A stretch of 64,000 bases of DNA from DASXYG01 sp036502625 (GTDB lineage Bacteria > Actinomycetota > Actinomycetes > Streptosporangiales > Streptosporangiaceae): assembly GCA_036502625.1 (NCBI GenBank), contig DASXYG010000122.1, forward strand, positions 1-64,000. Reading direction: 5' to 3'. The translations under genes and the position numbers were made by a program. Shown one piece after another: positions 10,195 through 18,904 of the stretch. A model generated the notes under the pieces. It ran no database searches. It worked only from the letters and a program-made list of their open reading frames with translations, and was not told the DNA's origin. The number at the start of each line of letters is the position of its first letter. Position 1 is the first letter of the stretch.

Positions 10195-11255
10195 CCAACG
10201 TTCTGCTCGCCGCTGCGGTGTCGCTCCTGCTGGCGCTGCTCGGCACCCCGCTGGCGATCCGGCTGTTCTCCAGACGCGGCTACGGCCAGGAGATCCGCGA
10301 GGAGGGCCCGTCCTCACACGCGGGCAAGCGCGGCACCCCCACCATGGGCGGCACCGTCTTCCTGGTCTCCTCGATCGTCGGCTACGGGGTCGCGCACCTC
10401 GTGACCTGGACCCCGCCGACGATCTCCGGTGCGCTGGTGATCTTCTTGATGGCCGGGCTCGGCGTGGTCGGCTTCGTCGACGACTTCATCAAGATCTACA
10501 AGCAGCGCAGCCTGGGCCTGCGCAGCGGCGCGAAGATGGCCGGGCAGGTCATCGTCGGCGTGATCTTCGCGTTCGTGGCCATCCGCTTCCCGAACCACTA
10601 CGGCTTCACGCCCGCGTCCACCCACCTGTCGTTCCTGCGCGACTTCGGCCCCAACCTCGGCCCGTGGATCTTCGTGGTGCTCGCGCTGTTCGTCATCGTC
10701 GCGATGTCCAACGGCGTGAACCTCACCGACGGGCTCGACGGCCTGGCCACCGGCGCCACCATCCTGGTGCTGGCCGCGTACGTCATCATCGGCAACTGGC
10801 AGTTCCGCCAGTCCTGCGCCGCCGACCTGATCTTCCACTGCTATCCCGTACGCGACCCGCTGGACATCGCGGTCGTCGCCGCGGCCGTCCTCGGCGGCTG
10901 CATCGGGTTCCTGTGGTGGAACGCGCCCCCCGCGCGGATCTTCATGGGCGACACCGGGTCGCTCGCGCTCGGCGGCGTCCTCGCCGGGCTGGCCTTCACC
11001 ACCGAGACGATCTTCCTGCTCGCGGTGCTGTCCGGTCTCTTCGTGCTGATCTCGCTGTCGGTGGTGGTGCAGGTCGGGTTCTTCAAGCTGACCGGGAAAC
11101 GGGTGCTGAAGATGGCGCCGCTCCAGCACCACTTCGAGCTGATGGGCTGGGCGGAGACCACGATCGTCATCCGCTTCTGGATCATCGCCGCGCTGTTCGT
11201 CGCCGTCGGCCTCGGCGTCTTCTACGTCGAGTGGATGCCGGGGGTCAAGGCATGA
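10191..11255 (+). CDS. mraY: Phospho-MurNAc-pentapeptide transferase
   Basis: This 354-residue polytopic membrane enzyme moves phospho-MurNAc-pentapeptide onto undecaprenyl phosphate to make lipid I. It shows about ten hydrophobic spans and the family motifs GTPTMGG near the N-terminus, VDDFIKIY, NLTDGLDGLA and MAPLQHHFELMGW near the C-terminus. It starts at GTG overlapping the murF stop and ends overlapping the murD ATG, so murF-mraY-murD are probably coupled in translation. Confidence 0.97.
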   Translation: MTNVLLAAAVSLLLALLGTPLAIRLFSRRGYGQEIREEGPSSHAGKRGTPTMGGTVFLVSSIVGYGVAHLVTWTPPTISGALVIFLMAGLGVVGFVDDFIKIYKQRSLGLRSGAKMAGQVIVGVIFAFVAIRFPNHYGFTPASTHLSFLRDFGPNLGPWIFVVLALFVIVAMSNGVNLTDGLDGLATGATILVLAAYVIIGNWQFRQSCAADLIFHCYPVRDPLDIAVVAAAVLGGCIGFLWWNAPPARIFMGDTGSLALGGVLAGLAFTTETIFLLAVLSGLFVLISLSVVVQVGFFKLTGKRVLKMAPLQHHFELMGWAETTIVIRFWIIAALFVAVGLGVFYVEWMPGVKA

Positions 11256-12688
11256 GCGACTGGGCCGGGCGCGCCGTCACGGTCGCCGGGCTCGGCGTCT
11301 CCGGGCCGCCGGTCGCGCGGGCGCTGGCCGCGCGGGGCGCGGAGGTCACCGCGGTCGACGCGCGTGACGACGCCGCGCGCCGCGAGCTGGCCGCCGAGCT
11401 GGAGCGCGACGGCGTACGGGTGCGGCTCGGCGACGGCGAGACGCTGCCCGACCGTACGGACATCGTGGTCACGTCGCCCGGATGGCGGCCGGACACCCCG
11501 CTGCTCGCCGCCGCGGCGAAGAACGGCGTGCCGATCATCGGCGACGTCGAGCTGGCGTGGCGGCTGCGGCCCACGCTCGCCGACAGCACGCGGCAGCGGT
11601 GGCTCGCGGTCACCGGCACGAACGGCAAGACCACCACGGTGAAGATGCTCGAGGCCATGCTGCTGGCCGCCGGGCGCCGCGCGATCGCCGCGGGCAACGT
11701 GGGAACGCCGCTGGTCGACGTGGTGCTCGACCCCGATCCGTACGACGTGGTGGCGGTGGAGCTGTCCAGCTTCCAGCTCCACTGGTCGGAGTCGCTGGCG
11801 CCGACGGCCGCCACCGTGCTGAACGTCGCGGCCGACCACATCGACTGGCACGGCTCCCTGGAGGCGTACGCCGCCGACAAGGGCCGCGTCTACGCCCCGG
11901 GCACGCTGATCATCGCGAACGCCGACGACCCGTGGTCGATGGAGCTGGCCGGCCGCGCCGCCGCGCCGGACTCCCGTACGGTCACCTTCACCCTGCGCAC
12001 CCCCGCCCCGGACCAGCTCGGCCTCGTCGAGGACCTCCTCGTGGACCGCGCATTCGTGGCCGACCCATCGGAGGCCGCCGAGCTTGCCGGGCTCGCCGAC
12101 GTCCAGCCCGCGGCGCCGCACAACGTGGCGAACGCGCTGGCCGCCGCGGCGCTGGCCCGCGCCGAGGGCGTCCCGGCCGAGGCCGTCCGCGACGGCCTGC
12201 GCGCCTTCCGCCCCGAGCCGCACCGCATCAGCCACGTCGCCGCCCGCGACGGCGTCGACTACGTGGACGACTCCAAGGCCACGAACCCGCACGCCGCCGC
12301 CGCGTCCCTGGCCGCGTACCCGTCCATCGTGTGGATCGCCGGCGGCCTGCTGAAGGGCGCCGAGGTGGACGACCTCGTCCGCGACGCCGCCCCCCGGATG
12401 CGCGCGGTGGTCGCTCTCGGCACCGATCGGAACGTGATCCGTGAGGCAGTCACGCGACACGCGCCGAATGTCCCCATCGTCGACGTGCCCGGCACCGACA
12501 CTGGGGTCATGCAACGCGTGGTGAACGAGGCGAGCCGTCTCGCCCGGCCGGGTGACACGGTGCTGCTCGCCCCGGCCGCGGCGTCGCTGGACATCTTCGC
12601 CAACTACAACGCGCGCGGCGACGCCTTCGCGGCCGCCGTGCGCGCCCTCGGCGCGTCCACCCCCGCACCGGGCACCCCAGGGACGTGA
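11252..12688 (+). CDS. murD: UDP-MurNAc-L-alanine--D-glutamate ligase
   Basis: The 478-residue Mur ligase adds D-glutamate to UDP-MurNAc-L-Ala. It opens with a Rossmann-like UDP-binding domain (VAGLGVSGPPVARALAARG), has the ATP loop GTNGKTT at 122-128, and the VDDSKATNPHAAAASL motif typical of MurD. ATG 11252 overlaps the mraY stop. The frame is open further upstream, but the conserved N-terminus begins here. ftsW follows after three bases. Confidence 0.96.
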   Translation: MSDWAGRAVTVAGLGVSGPPVARALAARGAEVTAVDARDDAARRELAAELERDGVRVRLGDGETLPDRTDIVVTSPGWRPDTPLLAAAAKNGVPIIGDVELAWRLRPTLADSTRQRWLAVTGTNGKTTTVKMLEAMLLAAGRRAIAAGNVGTPLVDVVLDPDPYDVVAVELSSFQLHWSESLAPTAATVLNVAADHIDWHGSLEAYAADKGRVYAPGTLIIANADDPWSMELAGRAAAPDSRTVTFTLRTPAPDQLGLVEDLLVDRAFVADPSEAAELAGLADVQPAAPHNVANALAAAALARAEGVPAEAVRDGLRAFRPEPHRISHVAARDGVDYVDDSKATNPHAAAASLAAYPSIVWIAGGLLKGAEVDDLVRDAAPRMRAVVALGTDRNVIREAVTRHAPNVPIVDVPGTDTGVMQRVVNEASRLARPGDTVLLAPAAASLDIFANYNARGDAFAAAVRALGASTPAPGTPGT

Positions 12689-12691
12689 CAC

Positions 12692-14008
12692 ATGGCGGTG
12701 GCGTCCCCCGATGAACGGGAACCCGCGAACGCCGGCATCGGTGTCCGCGTCGCGGCCGTGCGCGCGTTCGTGGCGTCGCGGCTCAGCCTGCTCGACCGGC
12801 CGCTCACGTCGTACTACCTGATCTTCGGCTGCACCGCGCTGCTGCTGGCGCTCGGCGTCACGATGGTGCTGTCGGCGTCCACGATCGAGTCGTACGACAC
12901 CACAGGCTCGGCGTTCACCTGGTTCCGCAAGCAGGTCATGTGGGTGGGCGTGGGCCTGCCGCTGATGTGGGTGGCCTCCCGGATGCCCGCGACGGTGTTC
13001 CGGAAGCTGGCCTATCCCATGCTGGCGGTCGCGGTCGCGGGCCTGGCCGTCGTGCTCATCCCCGGCATCGGCGTCTCGCTGCAGGGCGCCACCCGGTGGA
13101 TCAACATCGGCCCGTTCGTGTTCCAGCCGTCCGAGCCAGCCAAGCTCGCGCTCGTCCTGTGGGGCGCGGACCTCCTGGCCCGCAAGGAGAAGCTCGGCAT
13201 GCTCACCGAGTGGCGGCACCTCCTGATGCCGCTGCTGCCCGGAGCCGGCCTGCTCGTCCTGCTCGTCCTGCTCGGCAGCGACCTCGGCACCACGCTCGTG
13301 CTGCTGACGATCTTCCTGGCGCTGCTGTGGGTGGTGGGCGCGCCCGCCCGGCTGTTCGTCGGCATGCTGGGGCTGATCGGCATGCTGGTCTCGATCATGA
13401 TCATCGTCGAGCCGTACCGGCTTGACCGCATCACCGCGTTCATGGACCCCCAGCGCGACCCGTTGAAGAGCGGCTACCAGATCCTGCACGGTCTGTACGC
13501 GATCGCCTCCGGGGGCTGGTTCGGCCTGGGCATCGGCCAGTCGCGGGAGAAATGGCAGTACCTCCCGCATCCGGAAAGTGACTTCATCTTCGCGGTCATC
13601 GGCGAAGAGCTCGGTCTCGTCGGTACCCTCGTGGTCGTCGGGCTGTTCGCACTGCTCGGCTACGCGGGTCTGCGGGTGGCGCGCCGCCTCGACGACCCGT
13701 TCATGCGGCTGGCGGCCGCGTCCGCCACGGCATGGCTGGTCATGCAGGCGGTCGTCAACATGGGGGCGGTGATGGGCATCCTTCCGATCACCGGCATCCC
13801 GCTGCCCCTGGTGTCGTACGGCGGGTCGGCGCTCCTGACGACCCTCCTCGCGCTCGGAATGCTGCTGTCGTTCGCGAAGCAGGAGCCGGGCGCCGCGGCC
13901 GCGCTGGCCGCGCGTGGTCCCGGCTGGAGCGGGCGCGCTCTAAGCTGGCTGGGTCTGCATGGCAAGACGGACAAATCCAAGACAGCGAGGAAGGAAGCCC
14001 GACGATGA
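12692..14008 (+). CDS. ftsW: Septal SEDS glycosyltransferase FtsW
   Basis: This 438-residue SEDS protein polymerises lipid II together with FtsI at the septum. About ten membrane spans follow a 45-residue cytoplasmic start. Family motifs are visible: GATRWI.IG, QPSEPAKLALV, DLGTTLVLL, PESDFIFAVIGEELGLVG and the C-terminal PLVSYGGSALLTTLLALGM. The last 40 residues are basic and cytoplasmic. The stop overlaps the murG ATG. Confidence 0.96.
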   Translation: MAVASPDEREPANAGIGVRVAAVRAFVASRLSLLDRPLTSYYLIFGCTALLLALGVTMVLSASTIESYDTTGSAFTWFRKQVMWVGVGLPLMWVASRMPATVFRKLAYPMLAVAVAGLAVVLIPGIGVSLQGATRWINIGPFVFQPSEPAKLALVLWGADLLARKEKLGMLTEWRHLLMPLLPGAGLLVLLVLLGSDLGTTLVLLTIFLALLWVVGAPARLFVGMLGLIGMLVSIMIIVEPYRLDRITAFMDPQRDPLKSGYQILHGLYAIASGGWFGLGIGQSREKWQYLPHPESDFIFAVIGEELGLVGTLVVVGLFALLGYAGLRVARRLDDPFMRLAAASATAWLVMQAVVNMGAVMGILPITGIPLPLVSYGGSALLTTLLALGMLLSFAKQEPGAAAALAARGPGWSGRALSWLGLHGKTDKSKTARKEARR

Positions 14009-15111
14009 GGGTTGTCCTCGCCGGCGGAGGAACAGCCGGCCACATCGAGCCCGCGCTCGCGCTAGCGGACGCGCTGCGCCGTGAGGACCCCGACATCGGC
14101 GTGACCTGTCTCGGCACCGAGCGCGGCCTCGAAACCCGGCTCGTCCCGATGCGCGGCTACGACCTCGCGCTGGTCCCCGCCGTGCCGCTGCCGCGCGCGA
14201 TCACCCCGCGGCTGCTCAGCGTGCCGGGCCGCCTCGCCGGCGCGATCAACACCGCCGCCGGCATCCTCGACAAGGTCCGCGCCGACGTCCTCGTCGGCTT
14301 CGGCGGCTACGTCGCGACCCCCGGCTACCTGGCCGCGCGGCGGCGCGGCGTCCCGATCGTCGTCCACGAGGCCAACCCCAGGCCCGGCCTGGCCAACCGC
14401 CTCGGCGCCCGCATGACACGCCACGTCTTCACCGGCCACCCCGACGCCCAGTTGCCGCACGCCGAGTTCATCGGCATCCCGCTGCGCAACGACATCGTGT
14501 CGCTGGACCGCTTCGCCCTCGGCGACAAGGCGCGGTCCCACTTCGGGCTGCGCGGCGACCTCCCGACACTGCTGATCTTCGGCGGCTCACAGGGCGCGCG
14601 CTCGCTGAACCGCGCGGCGCTGGAGTCCCAGCCGTACTTCCGGCAGTCCGGCGTGCAGGTGCTGCACGTCGTCGGCCCGAAGAACGCGGCCGAGCCCGAA
14701 GACCACACCGGCGACGGCGTGCCGTACGTCACGGTGCCCTACATCGACCGCATGGACCTCGCGTACGCCGCGGCCGATTTCGCGCTGTGCCGCGGCGGCG
14801 CCATGACCTGCGCGGAGCTGACCGCCGTCGGCCTGCCCGCGGTGTACGTACCGCTGCCCATCGGCAACGGGGAGCAGAAGCTCAACGCCCAGCCGATCGT
14901 CGACGGCGGCGGCGGCCTCATGATCGACGACGCCGACCTCACCCCCGACTGGATCCGCGACGTGGTGCTGCCCGTCCTCCGCGACCCCGACCAGGTGGTC
15001 AAGATGTCCACCGCGGCCGCCCGGCTCGGCAGGCGCGACGCCGACCGCGTGCTGGCCCAGCGCGTCATCGAGGTCATCCGCGGCCGCCACGACCAGCAGG
15101 CGCAGCGGTGA
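14005..15111 (+). CDS. murG: Lipid II synthase (UDP-GlcNAc transferase)
   Basis: The 368-residue peripheral membrane enzyme adds GlcNAc to lipid I. The glycine-rich GGGTAGHIEPALALADAL at the N-terminus is the lipid-I side motif, and the C-terminal CRGGAMTCAEL with PLPIGNGEQKLNA is the UDP-GlcNAc site. The usual HEQN-type motif reads HEANPRPGLANR. ATG 14005 overlaps the ftsW stop and the gene's own stop overlaps the murC GTG, both by four bases. Confidence 0.96.
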   Translation: MRVVLAGGGTAGHIEPALALADALRREDPDIGVTCLGTERGLETRLVPMRGYDLALVPAVPLPRAITPRLLSVPGRLAGAINTAAGILDKVRADVLVGFGGYVATPGYLAARRRGVPIVVHEANPRPGLANRLGARMTRHVFTGHPDAQLPHAEFIGIPLRNDIVSLDRFALGDKARSHFGLRGDLPTLLIFGGSQGARSLNRAALESQPYFRQSGVQVLHVVGPKNAAEPEDHTGDGVPYVTVPYIDRMDLAYAAADFALCRGGAMTCAELTAVGLPAVYVPLPIGNGEQKLNAQPIVDGGGGLMIDDADLTPDWIRDVVLPVLRDPDQVVKMSTAAARLGRRDADRVLAQRVIEVIRGRHDQQAQR

Positions 15112-16526
15112 GCCTCGTCGCACCCGTCGAGGTCGTCCCGGTCGCCGAGCTGGGCCGCGTCCACATGGTCGGCATCGGCGGCGCGGGCATGTCCGGCATC
15201 GCGCGCGTGCTGCTGGCCCGCGGCGTCGCGGTCTCCGGCAGCGACGCCAAAGAGAGCGCGCTGCTCGCCGAGCTGCGCGGCCTCGGCGCGCGCACCACCA
15301 TCGGCCACGCCGCCGCCAACCTCGCCGACCTCGGCCCGTCCGACACCCTCGTGGTGTCCACGGCCATCCGTACGGACAACCCGGAGCTGGTCGAGGCCCG
15401 CCGCCGCGGCATGCGGGTGCTGCCGCGCGCCTCCGCGCTGGCGTCGCTGATGGCCGACCGCCGCGGCGTGGCCGTCGCCGGCACCCACGGCAAGACCACC
15501 ACGACGTCCATGCTGACCGTCGCCGCGCAGCACGCCGGCGCCCAGCCCGGCTACGTCATCGGCGGCCAGCTCGTGACCAGCGGCGTCGGCGCCGAAGACG
15601 GCGCGGGCGAGCTGTTCGTGGTGGAGGCCGACGAGAGCGACGGCTCGTTCCTGATGCTGCACCCCGCGGGCGCGATCGTCACGAACATCGAGGCCGACCA
15701 CCTCGACAACTACACCGGGCTCGACGAGATCCTCGCGGGCTTCGCGGCCTTCGTCGACGGCATACGCCCCGGCGGGTTCCTCGTGGTCTGCGCCGACGAC
15801 GCCAACGCCGCCGCGCTGGCGCCGCGCGGCCGCGAGCGCGGGCTCACCGTGCTGACGTACGGCACCGCGCCGTCCGCCGACATCCGCGTCACCGCGATCA
15901 CGTCGCGCGGCCTGGGCACCGGCTTCACCATCGACGGCCTCGGCGCCTACACCCTGACGCTGCCGGGCAAGCACAACGCGCTCAACGCCGCGGCGGTCGT
16001 GGCCGCGTGCCGCGCGCTCGGGCTCGACGACGACTCCGTGCGCGCCGGGCTGGCCGCGTTCGGCGGCGCCGCGCGGCGGTTCGAGGCCAAGGGCGAGGCC
16101 GGCGGCGTGGCGGTGTTCGACAGCTACGCCCACCACCCGACCGAGCTCACCGCCGACCTCGAGGCCGCGCGCGACCTCGCCGCCGACCGCGGCGGCCGGG
16201 TCATCGCGGTGTTCCAGCCGCACCTGTTCAGCCGTACACGCATCTTCGCCGACCAGTTCGGCGCCGCGCTCGGCCTCGCCGACCACGCGGTCGTGCTCGA
16301 CGTCTACGCCGCGCGCGAGGACCCCGAGCCGGGCATCACCGGCGCCACGATCGCCGAGCGCGTGCCCGGCGGCCGGGTCACCTACCAGCCGGACCGCGCC
16401 GCCGTACCGGCCACCGTCGCGGGGCTGGCCCGCGCGGGCGACGTCGTGCTGACGATGGGCGCGGGCGACATCACGCAGCTCGGCCCCGTCATCGTCGCGT
16501 CCGTACGGGAGAAGGCCGAGGAGTAG
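15108..16526 (+). CDS. murC: UDP-MurNAc--L-alanine ligase
   Basis: The 472-residue ligase catalyses the first committed amino-acid addition to UDP-MurNAc. It shows the N-terminal VHMVGIGGAGMSGIARVL (UDP-binding), the ATP loop GTHGKTT at 125-131, DNYTGLDEI, and FQPHLFSRTRIFADQF near the C-terminus, all typical of MurC. GTG 15108 overlaps the murG stop. ftsQ starts two bases after the stop. Confidence 0.96.
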   Translation: MSLVAPVEVVPVAELGRVHMVGIGGAGMSGIARVLLARGVAVSGSDAKESALLAELRGLGARTTIGHAAANLADLGPSDTLVVSTAIRTDNPELVEARRRGMRVLPRASALASLMADRRGVAVAGTHGKTTTTSMLTVAAQHAGAQPGYVIGGQLVTSGVGAEDGAGELFVVEADESDGSFLMLHPAGAIVTNIEADHLDNYTGLDEILAGFAAFVDGIRPGGFLVVCADDANAAALAPRGRERGLTVLTYGTAPSADIRVTAITSRGLGTGFTIDGLGAYTLTLPGKHNALNAAAVVAACRALGLDDDSVRAGLAAFGGAARRFEAKGEAGGVAVFDSYAHHPTELTADLEAARDLAADRGGRVIAVFQPHLFSRTRIFADQFGAALGLADHAVVLDVYAAREDPEPGITGATIAERVPGGRVTYQPDRAAVPATVAGLARAGDVVLTMGAGDITQLGPVIVASVREKAEE

Positions 16527-16528
16527 CC

Positions 16529-17371
16529 GTGACCGCACGCCGTGATCCCGCCGCGACGCCCGAACCCGGCGCCGCGCCCGACCACGGCGAGCGGCCGGGG
16601 ACAACCCGGACGAAACCGCGCGGCGCCGCGGCGGGCATGGCGCGCAAGCGGACCAACCCGTGGAAGGCGTTGTTCGTCGTCGTCCTGATGGTCGGGCTCG
16701 TGGGCGCGGCCGGGTGGGTGGTGCTCGGGTCGCGGCTGCTGGTCGTCCGCCACGTCGACGTCACCGGCATGAAGCGGCTGCACCGCGCCGAGGTGCTGCG
16801 GGCCGCGGCCGTACCGCTCGGCACACCGCTGGCGCGGCTCAACGGCGGCGCCGTACGCGCGCGGGTCGCGGCGGTCGCGCAGGTGCGGTCGGTGACGATC
16901 TCCCGGAAGTGGCCGTCCACGCTGCGCATCCAGATCACCGAGCGCACCCCCGAGGTGGCGGTCGCCGCCGACGGCAGGTTCGACCTCGTCGACGCGGCCG
17001 GCGTCACGGTCGCCACGGCCAAGAAGCCGCCGCACGGCATGCCCCGGCTGAACATCACCGGCGGCCTGCCCGGCAACCCGGCCGTACGCGCCGCCGTAGC
17101 CGCCGTGACCGCCCTCCCGCCCGCCCTGGAGGCAAAGGTCCGCCAGGTCGACGCCCCAGACGCGGCCCACGTAACCCTGCACCTCCGCATCTGGCGCCCG
17201 ATCCCCGGCCCCCGCATCCCGGGCCGGCCCCACAAGCGCCCCCACGCGGTAACGGTGGCCTGGGGCGACGGCTCCCGCGGCAAAGAAAAATCCGACGTCC
17301 TAACCGCCCTCCTAACGCACGACGCCACCCGCTACGACGTCAGCTCCCCAGACGTAGCCACCACAGGCTGA
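16529..17371 (+). CDS. ftsQ: Cell division protein FtsQ
   Basis: The 280-residue bitopic divisome protein has a basic cytoplasmic tail, one membrane span (about 47-68) and a POTRA domain (about 73-141, VVRHVDVTGMKRLHRAEVLRA in two parts). A beta domain follows (VRSVTISRKWPSTLRIQITE). It connects FtsL and FtsB with the septal synthase. GTG 16529 gives the normal N-terminus. In the last 200 bases codon choice drifts toward A/T third positions (for example AAAGAAAAA and several CTA and GTA codons), unlike the upstream genes, just where a low-complexity tract begins. The protein is full length and looks functional. Confidence 0.93.
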   Translation: MTARRDPAATPEPGAAPDHGERPGTTRTKPRGAAAGMARKRTNPWKALFVVVLMVGLVGAAGWVVLGSRLLVVRHVDVTGMKRLHRAEVLRAAAVPLGTPLARLNGGAVRARVAAVAQVRSVTISRKWPSTLRIQITERTPEVAVAADGRFDLVDAAGVTVATAKKPPHGMPRLNITGGLPGNPAVRAAVAAVTALPPALEAKVRQVDAPDAAHVTLHLRIWRPIPGPRIPGRPHKRPHAVTVAWGDGSRGKEKSDVLTALLTHDATRYDVSSPDVATTG

Positions 17372-17760
17372 CCCCCGCCTCCGCCCCCCTCGCATCCACC
17401 CCCAACGCACCTCGGGCACCCACCCCGCGCATTCGCCCCGCCGTCCCGCATTCGCCCCGCGGTCCCGCGCGCGGCCTGCCTGGTCGCCCCGCCTGCGCTG
17501 CTTACCCGGCCCCGCCACGATCCTCCGGCGCGGCCGCTCGCCCGCCGTCCGCCGTCCGCCACGGTCTTCCGGCGCGGCGGCCCGGCCTGCCTGCCTCGCT
17601 CCGCCCCGGTCCTCCGGCACGGCGCCCGCCCCGTCCGCCACGAACCTCTGGCGCGGCGGCCCGGCCTGCCCGCCTAGCCCCCGCCCTGCCTCCGCCCTCC
17701 GGCGCGGCAGCCCCCCGCCCTGCTCTTCGTCCGGCGGGGGCGGGCCCCTGACCCCTCTCT
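17372..17760 (+). repeat. GC-rich degenerate repeat tract, no gene
   Basis: This 389-base stretch between ftsQ and padR is almost pure C/G on the plus strand. It holds about five imperfect copies of a unit resembling CCNCGGTCCTCCGGCGCGGC. One 21-base segment occurs twice without change (17571-17591 and 17650-17670, 79 apart). Open frames cross it on both strands but only as runs of Ala, Pro, Arg and Gly, so I do not call a gene. Such a tract is not expected inside a dcw cluster. Confidence 0.7.
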
Positions 17761-17806
17761 CTCACCGCGGCCATGGGTCGCGGAATTTTTTTGGGGTGTC
17801 GGCGAC

Positions 17807-17835
17807 TTGTTATCGACAGCTTAGCGATATATCGT
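17807..17835 (+). promoter_or_regulatory. padR promoter with palindromic operator
   Basis: The perfect palindrome CGATATATCG lies at 17825-17834. It overlaps a -10 hexamer TATCGT (17830-17835), with a possible -35 TTGTTA at 17807-17812 and a 17-bp spacer. Short AT-rich palindromes of this kind are the usual PadR operators, and PadR repressors commonly control themselves. The site stands out in a stretch that is otherwise above 70 percent G+C. It lies 39 bases before the padR start. Confidence 0.7.
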
Positions 17836-17873
17836 TGAGCTTCGTCAGACAGTCTTCGTACTAGGAGGAAATC

Positions 17874-18551
17874 ATGCGAGGCACAAACAGGCGTGGCGCT
17901 CCGTTCGGTGGACCCTTCATGGGGGAGCACGGGCGCGCCGCATTCGGTCACTGGGGCGGCCCTGGTCGTCCGCCGTTCCCGCCCGGGCCGCCCGGTCCGC
18001 CGGGGGCACCGCCGTTCGGCATGTTCGGCGGGCACGGGGGGCCCGGAGGGCGCGGTGGTCGCCGCGGCCGGCGCCGTAAGGGCGACGTCCGCGAGGCGCT
18101 GCTGGCCCTGCTCGCCGAGCGCCCCATGCACGGCTACGAAATGCTCGCCGAGCTCGACGAGCGCACCGAGGGCGTGTGGCGGCCCAGCCCCGGCTCGGTC
18201 TACCCGACACTGCAGATGCTCGAGGACGAGGGACTCGTCCAGGGCGAGAAGGCCGAGGGCAAGCGCATGTACGCGCTGACCGACGCCGGCCGCGAGCACG
18301 TCGAGCAGCGGCAGGGGAAGCCCAAGCCGTGGGACGAGGTCACCGAGGGCATCAGCCCGGCGGCGCTCAACCTGCGGGGCGAGATCGCGTCCGTGGCGGG
18401 CGCCGCGGGCCAGGTCATGATGGTCGGCTCTCACGAGCAGCAGACCCGTGCCCTGGAGATCCTGGGGGAGGCGCGCCGCCGCCTCTACGGCATCCTCGCG
18501 GAGGACGACCCGTCCACCGCCGCCGAGCCCACCGACGACCCCGAGGACTGA
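17874..18551 (+). CDS. PadR-family transcriptional regulator
   Basis: The 225-residue protein has a Gly/Pro-rich N-terminal tail (1-69), then a PadR winged helix at about 70-146: VREALLALLAERPMHGYEML, then RPSPGSVYPTLQMLEDEGLV and YALTDAGREHV. A C-terminal helical segment follows, including LEILGEARRRLYGIL. ATG 17874 has a perfect AGGAGG site (17863-17868). The gene stands alone between its own operator-promoter and a strong terminator, inserted between ftsQ and ftsZ. Related proteins sense small molecules or control efflux and lipid genes; nothing here shows the ligand or targets. Its location raises the possibility of a link to division, which is inference. Confidence 0.92.
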   Translation: MRGTNRRGAPFGGPFMGEHGRAAFGHWGGPGRPPFPPGPPGPPGAPPFGMFGGHGGPGGRGGRRGRRRKGDVREALLALLAERPMHGYEMLAELDERTEGVWRPSPGSVYPTLQMLEDEGLVQGEKAEGKRMYALTDAGREHVEQRQGKPKPWDEVTEGISPAALNLRGEIASVAGAAGQVMMVGSHEQQTRALEILGEARRRLYGILAEDDPSTAAEPTDDPED

Positions 18552-18566
18552 CCGGTCCGAACCGCG

Positions 18567-18598
18567 AACGGCCGGAGGCAATTGCGCCTCCGGCCGTT
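18567..18598 (+). terminator. Strong terminator after padR
   Basis: A perfect 13-bp stem pairs AACGGCCGGAGGC (18567-18579) with GCCTCCGGCCGTT (18586-18598) around an AATTGC loop, followed by TTC. It starts 15 bases after the padR stop and would separate padR (and upstream dcw transcription) from ftsZ. Confidence 0.85.
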
Positions 18599-18684
18599 TC
18601 ACGTGCCGGAACCCGGACTGTTTCCCGGCGTGGTGAGTTGACCGTGGGGATGGCGCGTCCGTACTGTCCGTACCAATCGTCAGG

Positions 18685-18716
18685 TTGACATAACTTTAAA
18701 GGTCGACTTGAGGGTT
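18685..18716 (+). promoter_or_regulatory. ftsZ upstream element: TTGACA and imperfect dyad
   Basis: An AT-rich island sits 190-220 bases before ftsZ. It has a consensus TTGACA at 18685-18690. Just after it, an imperfect inverted repeat has arms AACTTTAAAG (18692-18701) and CTTGAGGGTT (18707-18716), seven of ten positions matching, with a 5-base centre. No convincing -10 was found at 17-18 bases. The dyad downstream of a -35 resembles operator placement for MerR-type or other dimeric regulators, but this is speculative. The remaining gap from 18599 to 18904 has no gene. Confidence 0.45.
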
Positions 18717-18904
18717 AGCGGATTTGCTTGTGTTACCGGATCCGAATGTGACGGTCCCAACAGCCAAAACGGCGTGGCGATCGGACATCCGGGTGGGGTG
18801 GGCGGCAAAATCAAAGGTCAGGCACACCGCCGGACGACGCTTTCGCCAAGGCAGGGCGCGGAATCGGTGGTCCGGAAGAGCAGCTAGCGGAAAGGCCCCT
18901 CGTC

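Noticed and set aside
17502..18602. Minus-strand gene across the repeat tract and padR
   Set aside because: It consists of Ala/Arg/Gly/Asp-rich repeats through the tract and then the complement of padR; there is no plausible start or domain.
18630..18650. GTGG motifs before ftsZ as extra MraZ boxes
   Set aside because: Only two copies occur, 14 bases apart, not at the 10-base period seen before mraZ.
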